NCBI GenBank assembly: GCA_017979445.1
Contig: CM030707.1
Span: 18,179,086-18,243,085 of the forward strand
Length of the DNA: 64,000 nucleotides
Direction: 5' to 3'
DNA from: Akebia trifoliata
Lineage: Eukaryota > Streptophyta > Magnoliopsida > Ranunculales > Lardizabalaceae
Within the stretch, counting starts at the first letter, position 1. Each line of letters begins with the position of its first letter. The notes beneath the pieces were generated by a model. The model did no database searches, was not told the origin of the DNA, and was given only the letters and a program-made list of their open reading frames with translations. Of the stretch, positions 36,501 through 47,708 are shown in pieces. Both the position numbers and the translations under genes were made by a program.

Positions 36501-39500
36501 TTCACTTTTCAGTTGGTTTTAATTTTTCAGAGCAAAATTTCTTAACTTTTCAGATCTCGAGTTGTATTTGCTCAGTCCAAGCTTTCTTTCACTAATTTGC
36601 ACTATTCTGTTCCTTTTGTTTTGACTCCTCATAGCACGAGCTACTTTTACCATTTTTAAGGTTGTGTCCTGTCATACTCCCCACCCCAACACCCACCTAG
36701 GTGCACCTTACAAAAAATCCAAGGTAAATGGTTGACCTCTTTGCCAAGAAAAAAAAACCCCTTTTTATCAAATACAGTTGGAAATGTTTTGAGCATCATA
36801 GTAGACAATACGAATCGGTCAATCAGGTGATGTTCTTGAGAGGTGTGCTATGTTTCTTTGAGGAGATTTCTAGGTTATGAATTAATCTTCAAAAGAGTTA
36901 ATTTTTCGCGGTTGGAGGAAGCTCCCATGCACTCAGGTGGGCTAATATGTTTGATTGCCAGAGGAACCACCGTCCGACATTGTATCTAGGTTTTCCCTTA
37001 GAAGCATCTTATAGGAGCAAGGTTATTTGGGATTCAGTGATTGTAATGATGGAGAAGAGGCTGAGATCCTGGAAATCAAGTAGAGAAGGAAAGTTAACAC
37101 TAATCAAGAGCACACTGTCAAGCATCTTGGTTTACTAGCATTCACTATTCTCTATCCCCAGGAGTGTGGAGGATAGATTGGAAAAAATGATTAGGTTTTC
37201 TGCCTTTATACCACAAAATTCCTTAATGGCCATTGAAAAACAATTGATCATCTAGCATACATGGAATTTCACATGTTGGTCTTTAGAGATTGCTAAATTT
37301 GATATACGTTAACAATATAGCATGTGGTAACATATTCCACAATCCCCCCCACCCCACACCCCACTTTTGCTAAAGAGATTAACCAAGTAGCAAAGCCATC
37401 CACCTCATTTTCGGGGAAGATATAGCGAATCACCTTTGCGTTAAAGGAAAAATAATAGTTAGACTTCTGTTCCATGTTCAAAGCCAATGGAGAAACTGTT
37501 GACCATCTCCATATTCCTTGTGAATTGGCTGCTAAGGTGTGGGTCCCACTTCTCTCTTTTTAATATTTATTAGACCGTTTTGTTCTATGTGGTATCTCTG
37601 TTTCCTAAGTTGGGATTGTTGAGCCTTTAATGCTAGAAATAGAATTTATGGCGAATCTTACCGTTGTAATTTGCTGGTGTATATGGAAAGAATAGGTAGG
37701 AGAATCTTCGAGGGAAAGTACTCTCTTCATGACATTGTTGTGTATCAAAGTTCATATTTTGGTGGGCCACAATGCACAAGGAGTTTAGGGGGTCCATTCT
37801 TGGAGGATTTTGTTTTCATATGAGGCTAGGTTGTAATTGGGGGTTGATAGATCTATAGTTTCTTTACTTTGTTATTTTAGTTAGCAATTGGTAGGTTTTC
37901 CTCAATTTCCATGTGTACTTTGTTGCTTCTTGGATTGAAACAATTACCAATTCTTGTCAGGAAACCAAAAAGGGAAAGGATGAAGAAATAAATGGTTTAC
38001 ACTCTCCTCATTCTCATTTGCACATAATACATTTCTTAGGTATCATCTTCTTCAGTGATTGGGATGATCCATTGTCAATACCTTAACCAACACAGCAGTC
38101 CAAATGAAAGCTTTCTCGCTGGGAGGAATTGATTGTTCCTATATATAGAGCTCCCAATGCCTTTACCTTTATCCACATCACCTAAGTGTCCTTCAATACT
38201 ATGTGATATACCTTTAGAAACCTCATGAAAGTCTTGTTTCCTCAATTATCGACTCAAAGAATCTGCTACAGTCCTCTTTAAGACTCATGCCATGGGGGAT
38301 TGCATAATAGACGTCCAGATCAGGATTCTGGCCCATCAAACTCTTTATAGTTTTTAGAATGTTTATTGATGTGGATAATTCCTCCACATACCTACAATGC
38401 TTAGCAAGAAATCTCTAATCTCTGATAAGATCATCTTTATTTTGGTGCCTTGGTGTGTAACAATAACATCTATAATTGAATTTTCCATGGCGTACTACGA
38501 CTTAACGTTACGAAAGTCTTCTTGTCACAAATTTTCTACCTAATTTTGGTTCATTTGTGTTGGTTGTCGTCTATTTGATATTATGGATATTGTGTATGAG
38601 CTTGTTATCAGAAATTACCTTTTTTTCTGCACGTGTTGCAGATCTGCGACAGGTTCATAAACCGTAGAATTGTGCAGAGGTTCTATGACAGAGTTCTCAC
38701 AATTGGTCTTCAAGGTTATGCAAAATTGTATGTGCATGCTACCTTTTTCACTGACAGTTGAGATGTTGAATACGAACTTTTTAATCCATTTGAAGTGTGT
38801 GATTTCAACTTGAGATAATGATGATATTTCATTTTACTTCTTGTCCTGGATAAGTTTAACAACTTCGATGCAATTTGAAACTTTTTTTTACTTTGGCTTT
38901 TGGTGCCTTTCTGTGGAATAAAATATATTTTGTTTTCCTGCAGACATCAGTCTACCTATTCTCGGCTTGCCGATTGGGAAGGCATTAGAAAGGTTTTCTT
39001 CCTTCTCATGTTACTTCTGGATTTAACTGATCTTTTAATATTACTGAGGAGTGAGGTGTAATCAACATAGAGAAATTTTGATAAGCTGTAGGAGCTTAAT
39101 GAAGCCCGTATCTATAGAATTATGACTTGTTGCTGGTATCAAATAGTTCAGTTCTTACATCTTAGTTCTTTTGAGAAAATATTGAAAATTTGAATTTGAA
39201 TTTTTTGCTTGAGAAGAGTTTAAAATACGTATAGAAACCTTAAGTACACCCTTCACATTGAAGTTCTATAGTTAAGGGTACATCTTCTTGTTAGGGATCT
39301 GCCAAACCTTAGCATACATCCCTAATAAATATCTAGGCGTCTATTTTTTTTTAATGAATTTCAATAGGTTGTAGGGGTCTGCCAAACCCTAGCCTACATC
39401 CCTAATAAATATGAGTAGTTCTAAATAATTACATAACCATATTTATGGTAAATATCTATCATTATAAAGCTAATGTGTGGTACTTTAATAGTTTGCTACA

Positions 39501-40903
39501 ACTAATAAGACTCAGATTTGTATCCTGCTTCCTACCAACTAATTTCCGTATCGTCATCCCCTCTATCTTCAACAGTCGCGCACTGTTCGGGACTTTGACA
39601 ACTACGCCACCTGTCTTGTAGGAAAATTCGAGGTATCAATGTTTAATATAAACTCTCATTTTCTTTTTTATCTTCCCATTGAATTACTGAAAATTGCATC
39701 TCTTCTCTCAGACGGTAGATACATACTACAGACATTGTAGCAGTGCTAGCTTTGTGGGAAATGTAGCAGTGCCACTCCTCTGCATCAATGCTTTGGATGA
39801 TCCTGTCTGTACTAGGGAAGCCATTCCTTGGGATGAATGCAGGTAGATTCCTCTCCTCTTTTGAGGTTTTTTTTTTTTTTTTTCATAGAGTCAGATCCTG
39901 AGCATCTCATCTGTTGTTTGCTTCTTTTATAGGGCAAATAAAAATATTGTTCTCGCCACTACACCACATGGCGGACATCTAGCTTTTTTTGAGGGAATAA
40001 CTGCAAATCATCTGTGGTACCGTTTGATTTCTATCTTTGTAGTAGCTTCCAGTTCTGATTAGTTGTTTGTCCTTCTAATGAAATATTTTCTTCTTTGACT
40101 CCCTGCACACTACACTATTTTGTCTTGTTGACAATGTTGAATCTTTTGACAAGAAACGGAAATTTTATGTCTGCATACGTCTACCACATCTATGTATGTT
40201 ATGTACCTATGTAGTTATTCATATGGGCAAGTTCTTCCATTCATCACTGATATATATACACATGATTATTACTGTCATGTTCATGGAAATCCCCACCTAC
40301 GATAGCTGTTATCTGTCACTAATTTGATATTATGTTATGTTCCTCGTATATTTGTATCTGAGTATTATATGTTTCTCTCCCTTGCAGGTGGGTTAGGGCT
40401 GTTGATGAATTTCTCAGTGCTCTACACACCAGCCCATTTATGCATACACGGAAGAAGGTATAAATTTTTTTTTCCGATTTCCCTTTTATAGGTTTCTCAA
40501 ATAAATAGTGATATATATATACACATTTGAATTTTGGATGGATTGGGTTCTTCCTTCATGATGGCGAAGAGAATCTTGTGGGTCTCTATTACCTTTTGTT
40601 GTATGTTGGGGTCTTTGGAAAGGAAGGAACCGACGGGTCTTTGAAGAAAAAGTGACTTCAATTGATCACCTCATAGTGTCTATTAAAGGGTATCTGTTTT
40701 ATTGGTGTAAAGCCTTTTGATGAATTCAAAGGAATTTCTTCGAGGACTTTATGGGGAGGTGGGATTGGGTCTGTAGATTGTCGTAGTAGTGTCTGGGTGT
40801 ACTTCTCTTGTCTCTTGTTTTGTCCATTGTATTTCTTGGTTGGTTATCCAACCACTTTTAATTCAATTTGCATATACTATTTTACTTATAAAAAACAATA
40901 TAA

Positions 40904-40935
<32 letters not shown>

Positions 40936-41554
40936 ATATACTAAAAATAATAGCAGTGAGAAGCAATTATACTGCTGAAGCAAGAAATTTGGGGATTGCT
41001 ATGAACATGAGATTTCCTTGTTCTACATTCCAGTGGTGCAATTTACGGGTCATTTCACAATTTTTAATCCTCTTGCATTGCTGACACAGGTTTCTTCCCC
41101 ACACTTTACGCATGAATCATCAATCGATCAAGGCCCATATGTTAGTATTTCGGAAGATGGAATGGTGTCTGCATTGGTCAGTGAACGAACTAGTAATGAG
41201 ACGGTTGATAATTTACCTGAGGAGCATAATATGGATGTAAAAAACACAGAGGACACTGTTTCAGATATAGAGCAAAGTGAACACAACAACGAAGCCCAAC
41301 CAGAATCTGTGCTCGATACTGCCCAGCCTTCTAAACAAGATACACAGAGTGACCGAGATGTCAAATATTTCCATGAAGTAATTACTCCTATGAAAAGATG
41401 CATAGATCAGCTGTCACGACAGAGTAAGAGATCAATGTGGTTGCTTGCGTACATTGCTATTGTAACGACTTGGCCGTTTTTGGGATCAGCTTTGCTCATT
41501 GTGTTCAAAAGAAAAGTTAAAAATTTCTTACCTGCAGCATGGATGAGAAAATAG
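24540..41554 (+). CDS. EMB8/YheT-type alpha/beta-hydrolase, membrane-anchored, 14 coding exons
   Basis: Coding exons: 24540-24796, 27047-27136, 29169-29230, 30996-31096, 31986-32075, 33353-33475, 36382-36459, 38642-38727, 38944-38992, 39576-39632, 39712-39842, 39933-40016, 40388-40457 and 41090-41554. All junctions are GT-AG and keep frame, giving 580 residues. An N-terminal membrane segment (LLGFLLVSLILLYKFL) is followed by the family motifs TPWLSSPHLQT and NHRGLGG. The nucleophile elbow is GTSIGA (Ser235). The acid is in NALDDP (Asp360/361). The histidine is in TPHGGHLAF (His390). These form the catalytic triad of the EMB8/ABHD1-3/YheT family, whose members hydrolyse lipids or esters; the substrate here is unknown. 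The last exon adds an acidic stretch and a second hydrophobic segment (LLAYIAIVTTWPFLGSALLI), then a basic tail. The ATG at 24540 is the first giving the hydrophobic N-terminus; the upstream open frame is probably leader. Confidence 0.93.
25047..26806. mobile_element. 1.8-kb element with long imperfect inverted ends, hydrolase intron 1
   Basis: The left arm (AGGTGTTTTAGATACACTCC, then CTTTGGGGAATATTTGAGAT and GGCATGCCCCTTGA) recurs inverted at 26690-26806 (GGGCATGTCAT..., CATTTCCCAAAGCG, GTCTAAATCACCC). The arms are roughly 100 bp. The interior has no recognisable transposase. Two internal blocks around GGTCCAACACAACTACT (25509, 26420) are in the same orientation. A related element appears at 42394-47327. 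Confidence 0.5.
27636..27877. mobile_element. MITE rich in CGCATATG/GCATATGCGA, hydrolase intron 2
   Basis: The ends TTGTTAAATAGCATATGCGA and (minus strand) TGTTGTCATATGCGGTT are inverted repeats. The interior contains many CATCGCA/TGCGAT and CATATGC repeats around an A-run (27717-27730). No clear target duplication. Confidence 0.55.
28205..28691. mobile_element. hAT-like element, TAGGGCTTAAAATGG family, hydrolase intron 2
   Basis: The element starts TAGGGCTTAAAAAATGGGTC and ends with inverted TATTTTAAGCCCTA. The flanks AATTTAAT (28197-28204) and ATTTTAAT (28692-28699) match at 7 of 8 bases. It is inverted relative to 20352-20871 and contains the tRNA-like module at 28433-28500. Confidence 0.85.
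28433..28500 (+). repeat. tRNA-like (Pol III A/B-box-like) module inside an hAT-like element
   Basis: GTTGGGTGCAGTGGCTAAGG resembles an A box region and GGTCTTGAGTTCAAGTTA a degenerate B box, spaced as in tRNA-derived SINE heads. The two sister elements carry a similar stretch in the matching orientation (near 20530-20610 and 48420-48480). It may be a SINE captured before the family spread, or chance resemblance. Confidence 0.45.
30357..30651. repeat. Three-copy block: inverted repeat plus direct repeat, hydrolase intron 3
   Basis: The arms at 30357-30434 and 30481-30556 are nearly perfect reverse complements (TTTGTAGGTGTAGGACGAGA against its inverse) around a 46-base spacer. A third copy at 30558-30651 repeats 30388-30481 almost exactly, including the spacer. 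The remainder of intron 3 (29231-30995) shows nothing recognisable. Confidence 0.85.
31451..31640 (-). mobile_element. SINE-like 3' end fragment, hydrolase intron 4
   Basis: On the plus strand CATCATCAATGCCTTATCCA is followed by ACTTATTTGGGGTTGG. Reverse-complemented, this is the CCAACCCC...GGCATTGATGATG ending seen in many plant SINE copies with a simple TGATGA-type tail. The head could not be defined. Confidence 0.4.
33940..34234 (+). mobile_element. LINE 3' end with poly(A), hydrolase intron 6
   Basis: One frame encodes CWGLWKERNQWFFEGIA, then FDNFIVSIKGF, the C-terminal LINE motif, ending in a poly(A) run at 34223-34232. It is similar to the copy at 40553-40910. An open frame just upstream (33637-33930) matches nothing I recognise. 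Confidence 0.7.
34249..34345 (-). mobile_element. SINE-like 3' end fragment next to LINE pieces
   Basis: CATCATCATCTAAGCCTTAT followed by CCCAACTATTGGGGTCGGC is the reverse complement of a widespread plant SINE ending (GCCGACCCCAATAGTTGGGA, then AAGGCTTAGATGATGATG). It is a short fragment. Confidence 0.5.
34450..35300 (-). mobile_element. Degenerate LINE reverse-transcriptase fragment, hydrolase intron 6
   Basis: The minus strand, with stops and frameshifts, gives LRQGDLVSP (reverse transcriptase motif, near 35120), then a YWDPMIKHFEKRLVS piece near 34790 and KKGGGVGLRQFKDAKN near 34560. These are in the order and spacing of plant L1-type ORF2. Nothing was identified in the rest of intron 6 up to 36381, including an acidic short open frame on the minus strand (35858-36208). 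Confidence 0.65.
36780..37900 (+). mobile_element. LINE ORF2 fragment, hydrolase intron 7
   Basis: The plus strand gives a RLINLQKSN-like piece, then YLGFPLEASYRSKVIWDSVI and REGKLTLIKSTLSSI (about 36850-37138), the conserved block after the reverse-transcriptase core of L1-type plant LINEs. Further downstream is an ICWCIWKE-like piece at about 37665-37690. Many stops are present. The rest of intron 7 (37900-38641) shows nothing recognisable. Confidence 0.7.
40553..40935 (+). mobile_element. LINE 3' end fragment and (CATA)n, hydrolase intron 13
   Basis: CWGLWKGRNRRVFEEK and IDHLIVSIKG are encoded near 40600-40690, matching the 33940-34234 copy. The fragment ends in TTATAAAAAACAATATAA followed by a (CATA)n microsatellite at 40906-40933. 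The next exon begins about 155 bp later. Confidence 0.65.
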
Positions 41555-42393
41555 GTAGAACTCTAGTTCTCTTAATCACTAAGAAACCCTTTTTTTTTTT
41601 TAATTTGTGTTGTTTTTCGGTTATTATGGGACAGTTAGTTGCTGAGGCTTCTATATTTAATACGACACTAAAAAATAATTGGAAAAAAAAGTAAAATAAG
41701 AAGATCTACATTATGGACTGTATGAAACCATAATTTGTAAGTGAAAAATGAACTCGGTGTTGAAGTTTCCAAAATGTAAAGTTCATCAGTGGTAATACTA
41801 TAGACCTGTGATCAAAACCTCATCTCACCTGATTTAACCCTCCTCTCACCCAAAAAGAAACACACACACATATGACACCTTATGTTTTCCCCTACATGTT
41901 TTGTCTTACATGGGTTAGGGGTTTCAGAATGGAAAACCTTTTAACCCATGTAAGACAGTCACATCCGGTTCGATTGGAGTTGCGAGAGAAGTCCGGAACC
42001 TTATTCTACTTAGCAGTCAGGCCCTCAAGCCCACGGGTTCTCACCACTCAACAATTTCGATGACCAATTATTGGTAGGTTGTTTGATTGGCAGGCATTAG
42101 TACCTTGATCAGGAAAGGAGGAGAGTTGAACAGGTACTCTTGTTAGCAATAACTAGATAGAAACACATAGGGCGTCGAACATGATCTATATATATATATA
42201 TATGCATACACACGATATGAAGATTGAACCTCATATCGTACATCTTGACGTGAAAGTAGATAGGAACCATTGGTGCTTTTTCACTTGTATCTAGAGGAGA
42301 AGCATCTACCGTTCCCATACACTTTTCACGTCATGGTGCGCAATGTGAGGTCCAATCAAGTCAAATTTCAAATGAGCCAATTGTCATATTTTA
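41555..42393. other. Downstream intergenic region of the hydrolase gene
   Basis: The hydrolase 3' UTR should occupy the first 150-300 bases; no canonical AATAAA was found. A small fragment at 41893-41957 (CTTACATGGGTTAGGGGTTT...AACCCATGTAAGAC) is an inverted repeat sharing the outer hairpin motif of the 49.6-55.2 kb MITE family. A (TA)n run lies at 42185-42203. Confidence 0.5.
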
Positions 42394-43089
42394 AGGTGAT
42401 TTAGACTCACCCCTGTAGGTTTTGGTGAATATTTGAGGTATTTCAAATTCATGAAATCGCCCCTTGATGATTGGTCCTCTCTGAGAGACTATTAGAAAAT
42501 GTTATACATGGTTTCATTTTCAATTTCTCGCAGAAACCCTGGTTTTCTCTCCAAAATCTTGATAAAAAATTTACCCTCAATTTCAACCACAAGATTCAAT
42601 CTCAAAAACTCTACCAATTTTTGGGTAGAAAAATCAAGATTTTTAAGCAAGAGATTGAAGATGATGGATAAAAAAGAACGAACATGCTAAAAATTTAAAT
42701 GTTTGAAGATACTCAATTTTTTGGTGAAAAATCAAGGGTCTTTGTTTAAAGGTTTGTAAAATTGAAACACACATTTTGTTTATCTTCTCTTGTGGAAGAT
42801 GAATGAATCGTATATCGTATATATAGATTACAGATTTAACAACATTTGAACAAATCTTCTAGATATGAAAGTTCAAAAAAATTAAATAACTAATATTAGA
42901 TTTTTTAATTAAAAATAAGGATTTACAATAGGGAAAGAATAATTAAAAAGTGTTTTTTCAACTAAAGGAGGGTTTGTTGGAGTCTTCAACGTAATAGACG
43001 ATTTGTAGGAGAGTGAAGAATTTATAGGAGAATTTCAACATATCTTCTAATCTCAATGTATCTACGAGATACGAATCCTAATACTCTCC

Positions 43090-46000
43090 CTCAAGTTAGA
43101 GTGAGGTTGGTAATGTCGACCACACTTAACTTGTTAGTAAGTTGTTGAAATGCTTGTACACCAAGTGACTTTGTAAATAAATCTGCAAGTTGATCATGAG
43201 AGCGAATAAAGCGAGGCTAAATGATGTTCGTCGTGATCTTCTCTCGAACGAAGTGGCAGTCAATTTTGATGTGCTTAGTTCGTTCATGAAAAATCGAGTT
43301 CTCTGCGATATGGATGGCGGCTTGGTTGTTGCAGAATACAGAAATGGGTGCTGGATGGGAAATACCAAATTCTTGTAGGATGAATTTAAGTCACTGTCAT
43401 TTACACGAAACATTTGTCAATGCTCAACATTCGGCTTCAGTAGAAGAGTGTGAGACAGTTTGTTGTTTCTTAGTTTTCCAAAAGATATGATTGGAAACTA
43501 GCATTGTAAAATATCCAGGGGTGGATCTTCGTGTTGTTGGGCAACTTGCCCATTCAGAGTCAATGAAGAGCTAGATCGCTTGAGGAGGACAAGCCGATCC
43601 CTTTAGATAACAGAGATTTGCAGCATCAAGATGATAAGTATGCAGTTGTTGCATAAATTGACTAAGAGTATATACAACATATTGGATGTTTGGTTGTGTA
43701 ACAATAAGGTATAGGAGACGTCATATGAATCTTCTATACTATGTTGGGTCGGAGAGAGGATCCCTAGATATGGGTGTTAATCATCATTGTTGTTCCATAA
43801 GGAACAAAGAAGGATGTGTAGCAAACATACCAACATCATATAATATATCTATAATATATTTTCGTTGGCAGAGAAATATGCCTTTAGGAGAATCTAAAAC
43901 TTCAATACCGAGGAAATATTTTAATTTTCCAAGGTCTTTGATGGAAAATGTTTTTTTGAAAAAAAATATGAATGATTTGATAGCATCATTGTTTCCTGTG
44001 ATGATGATGTTATCAATATAAACAAGAACAAATAATGAGATGGATCCCTCAATTCTAGTAAATAAGCTATAGTCCGAGATGACTTGTTTGAAACCTTGTT
44101 AGATTAAGGTAGTCTAGAATATGGAAAATCATTGTCATGAGGTTTGTTTTAGATCGTATAATGATTTGTTAAATTTATAGACTCGAGTCTACCCCTTACG
44201 AGAAAAGGCTGGGGGAATTTTCATCTAAACTTTTTCATCAAGAAAGCTTTGTAAAAAAAAAAAACATTGTTAACATCCAGTTAGTGTAAGGCCCATCCCT
44301 TAACCATGACAATAGAGAGGAGAACTCGAACAGTGACAAGCTTTGCAACTAGGGCAAAGGTATCATGATAGTCAATGCCCTCAACTTGATTGAAACATTT
44401 GTAAGTTTCATATTTTTTCAATCTCGAGACATATGTTGAGTATCAGATCGATTTGCCATTGAAGATAAGAGATAATGCAAACACCTAAGACCATACTTAG
44501 ATGATTGATAGGGCGATCCGTAGTGATTAGGAAAACTCTTTTCTTTACTCGTCCATTTATCGGATTTTTTGGGAATCGAAAATGGTCATAGAGAAGACAT
44601 TAGAGATTTGACCACCCTAAAATTATTTTCTGTCCTTGGTGTTTTTTTTAAAATGTCATTATATACGTAAAATCTAGCACATATTCGAACTGTTTTGTCA
44701 CCAGACTTTTTGAAAGTTCGTTTTGATAAAAAATGGTTTTAAAAAAAAAATGTATTTTTATCATTTCACCCACTTATATCGTGACCCACCCCTTGGTGGT
44801 AGTTTGGGGATGTTCTAGATAGTAAAATCTATCAGATCTCCAGACGAGATGTGAAACAGAGTTACCGTTTAAAAGTTATAGCCAAAATACTATGTGGGGG
44901 CATTTTTGTAATTTGCTCATGCCCCAATCTTGTGTCTGACAACGCCATCGTCTGCAAGTGCTCAACGGTCATATTTTTCACCGTTGAGACACGAATTTAC
45001 CCATTTCTTTCTAAACCAACTCCTCTTTACTTCTTTGTGTTTGTCGAAGCTTTAGAGAAGAAGTCCCCCCATTCCCATACTCTTCTAACCTTGTCTAGCC
45101 ATGGAAGGCCTCAAGCTTAGTAGAAAATCCTTTCAACCCAAGTTCTTTTCTCAGTTGAACATCTTCTTCCATCAAATCCATGTACACCGCAAGAAGTCAT
45201 CTACAATAGTAAGAAAAAAAAAAAACGTGATCCACTATAAGAGGGTAAAGAGAAAGGCCCCCAAATGTCACAGTAAATTAATTAAAAATGCTTACTACTA
45301 AAATTAGTACTTTTATTAAATAACAATCTAGTTTGTTTTGCTTGTGGACAAGCATTACAATGACATTTAAAATAAGAGGAAATAATAGAAAATTCTCAAC
45401 TAAGTATTTAAGCCTAGAGATAGATGGAAGGCCGAGGCACCAATGCCAAAGGTCAAAATTATTTGTGGGTAAAATTGAAAATGTAGAAGTTGAAGATATA
45501 AATGATAGAAACCATCTTTGAAATCACCCCGACCAATCTGGTTCTTTGTCTGTGGGTCCTGAGACACACATTGAAATGAGAAAAAAATAACTTCACAATT
45601 ACAAGATCAAGTTAATTGTGAGATAGATAGTAGATTGTATTGAAAGAATGAATATGAAAAACATGATGAAATATCATACAGGAAGAGAATTTTATTGTGC
45701 TAATGTGATGAACAAAGGCATGAATTCCATCTGGTAATTGAACAGAAAAGTGAGGTGGTGCTTTATCATGTGTGTGAAAGGAAGATAAATTAAAACATAT
45801 GTGATTGAAGGCACCCAAATCTACTATCCAAGAAGTAGAAGAAGAAGGTGATATCATACCAGCAAGGTTTATCGTCGGAACTGGTAAAATATATTTTGAA
45901 TCAGATCCCAAGAATTGTTGAAGGTGAACTTGTTGTACCAATGTGAGATACAACATGTTGGCCGATGGAGTAAGCGGCGGAATCATAACAACAACATGAT

Positions 46001-46726
46001 TTTTGTTCTTCGGTGAGTAGCTATGAATTTTGTAGCATGTAGTCTTTGTGTGGTCATGACGATTGCAATGATCATAGAAGGGTCGCTGACGTTTGGAAGG
46101 ATATGAGGTAGAATAACCAACATGAAGAACCACATATTCAACACTTAGGACATATGAATTATTGATTTCTTGTTATTTTTCTTCTTGGCGGATGAGAGCA
46201 TAAATCTGGATTGTAGAAGGGAGAGGTTCCATAAGGAGGATTTGACTACAAATGCCCGAAAACTATCCAAGGTTGAATAATGTGTATGGAATTGAGTTCA
46301 TCCCAAAGAGATTTGAGGTGGGTGAAATATGAAGAAACGGATCGAATTTTTTTTTGAGAGCAACGATGGATTGCTTGAGATAATAGATTTTGGGGTATTA
46401 GATTGAGAGAAACGGTCATGAAAATTGATCCGGATATCCCGTATGGTGTTTGAATAAAGAATGCTTGTGCGGATATTACAAGAAACTGAGTTAAGGATCC
46501 AACTGCTAACTAAGTCATTGCAGCGTTCTCACGAAGAGATTTCTTCGCCAGATTTTGACTTTTAAATCGACCGTCAATGAATCCAAGTTTGTTTTTGGCA
46601 CGAAAGGCCATAGTTATCACCTGTAAGGGGAGGGGAAACAAGGACTGTAGTGGGGCTATCAGAATGATGGATGGAATAGGGTTCGATGGACTCAATTTTG
46701 GAGTTTTTTTGTTGAACGTTGGCCAT
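43090..46726 (-). pseudogene. Copia gag-pol remnant
   Basis: The ATG at 46726 begins a gag N-terminus with a LTGDNYG-type motif and an AKNKLGFIDG piece. A degenerate zinc knuckle (CNRHDHTKTTCYK) and a protease whose DSGA site reads VDLGA follow at about 45780-46080. An integrase piece (CDIWGPF, near 45260) breaks off near 45190. Reverse transcriptase lies at about 43850-44450, and RNase H (SSTEAEC, HERTKHIKIDCHF) at about 43190-43450. Many frameshifts and stops; not functional. Confidence 0.85.
44640..45190. other. Non-Copia sequence splitting the integrase region
   Basis: The integrase homology stops near 45190 and the reverse-transcriptase homology resumes near 44450. The stretch between contains GTGACCCACCCCTTGGTGGT and a CTCAACGGTC...ACCGTTGAGA inverted pair, with no Copia similarity that I can see. 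It could be a solo LTR or UTR piece of another retrotransposon; its ends were not found. Confidence 0.4.
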
Positions 46727-47708
46727 TGTGTATTAAATCTTTGATCCAAACCTACTGCTTTGATACCATGTAAAATTGAAACACACACATTTTGTTTATC
46801 TTCTCTTGTGGAAGATGAATGAATCGTATATTGTATATTGTATATATATATTACAGATTTAACAAAATTTGAGTAAGTCTTTTAGACATGGAAGATAAAA
46901 AATATTAAATAACTAATCCTAGATTTTTTAATAAGAATAGATAATCGGGAAAGAATAATTTAAAAAGTGTATTTCTTCAACTAAATGAGGATTTGTTAAA
47001 GTCTTCAACGTAAGGGAGGATTTATAGGAGAATCTCAATATATCTTCTGATCTCAACGTATCTAGGAGATACTAATCCTAATAAGGTTGAAGACGAGGGT
47101 TTGCAGTAGTATTTTTTCAATAAAAATTGGAATAATGCTTATGCATTGCCGGTCTCATAAAGGAATGTAAACTAGGGTCGCTTAAATCCCTGATCACCTT
47201 TCAAAAAAACAAAAAATGAGGTTTATTTTTTCTTATCATTTTCTATTATTTCAAAATAGAATACTCTCAAGGAGAGTTTGAAAACAAAACATAGGGTATC
47301 TTGCATATTCACCAAAACTCCAAATCTTTGAGTTTTTAAGTAAAGATTCCAACTTCTTACTTTCAAGAGAACATACAAATTTTCCATCTATAGCTTTGGA
47401 AGTCAGAAAGTAAAGCTAATTAATTACATTGCTACTATCGACACAATAGTTCAAAGTGCCTCACATGTAACTGAAAAGTGTGGAGAGACCCCTAAGGAAG
47501 TTCCCTAATCATTTCAATCATCTGTACCTAGAAATGACTATCACTTGAGATTTGTAAAGAAGTCGCTTAGTTGAAAACTGATAAATATAAAGTTGTAGAA
47601 GTCAATGGAGAGGACTGAACAGAGGGAGAGTTCTTTGGCTGAGTAGGAGAACGAAGAGTAGTAGGAGAACGAAGAGTAGGGATCATAGGGAGTGCTAGAA
47701 GGTGTAGC

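Larger units (their letters stand above)
42755..47083 (-). mobile_element. Copia LTR retrotransposon with both LTRs and AGGTT target duplication
   Basis: The LTRs are at 42755-43083 (3') and 46769-47083 (5'). On the minus strand they run from TATTAGGATT to TTTTACA. Next to the 5' LTR is a primer-binding site TGGTATCAAAGCAGTAGG. Next to the 3' LTR is a polypurine tract TTGAGGGAGAG. The perfect duplication AGGTT lies at 42750-42754 and 47084-47088. The LTRs differ by many substitutions and indels, so the insertion is old. Between them lie broken gag, protease, integrase, reverse transcriptase and RNase H. Confidence 0.92.
42394..47327. mobile_element. Inverted-repeat element disrupted by a Copia insertion
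   Basis: The left arm (AGGTGATTTAGACTCACCCC, then GGTTTTGGTGAATATTTGAG) recurs inverted on the right (near 47265-47325, CATATTCACCAAAACTCC). It resembles the ends of the element at 25047-26806. Without the Copia element (42755-47083) the remnant is about 600 bp. Confidence 0.5.

Noticed and set aside
41128..41403. 91-codon open frame on the minus strand
   Set aside because: It is antisense to the hydrolase last exon and has no recognisable content.
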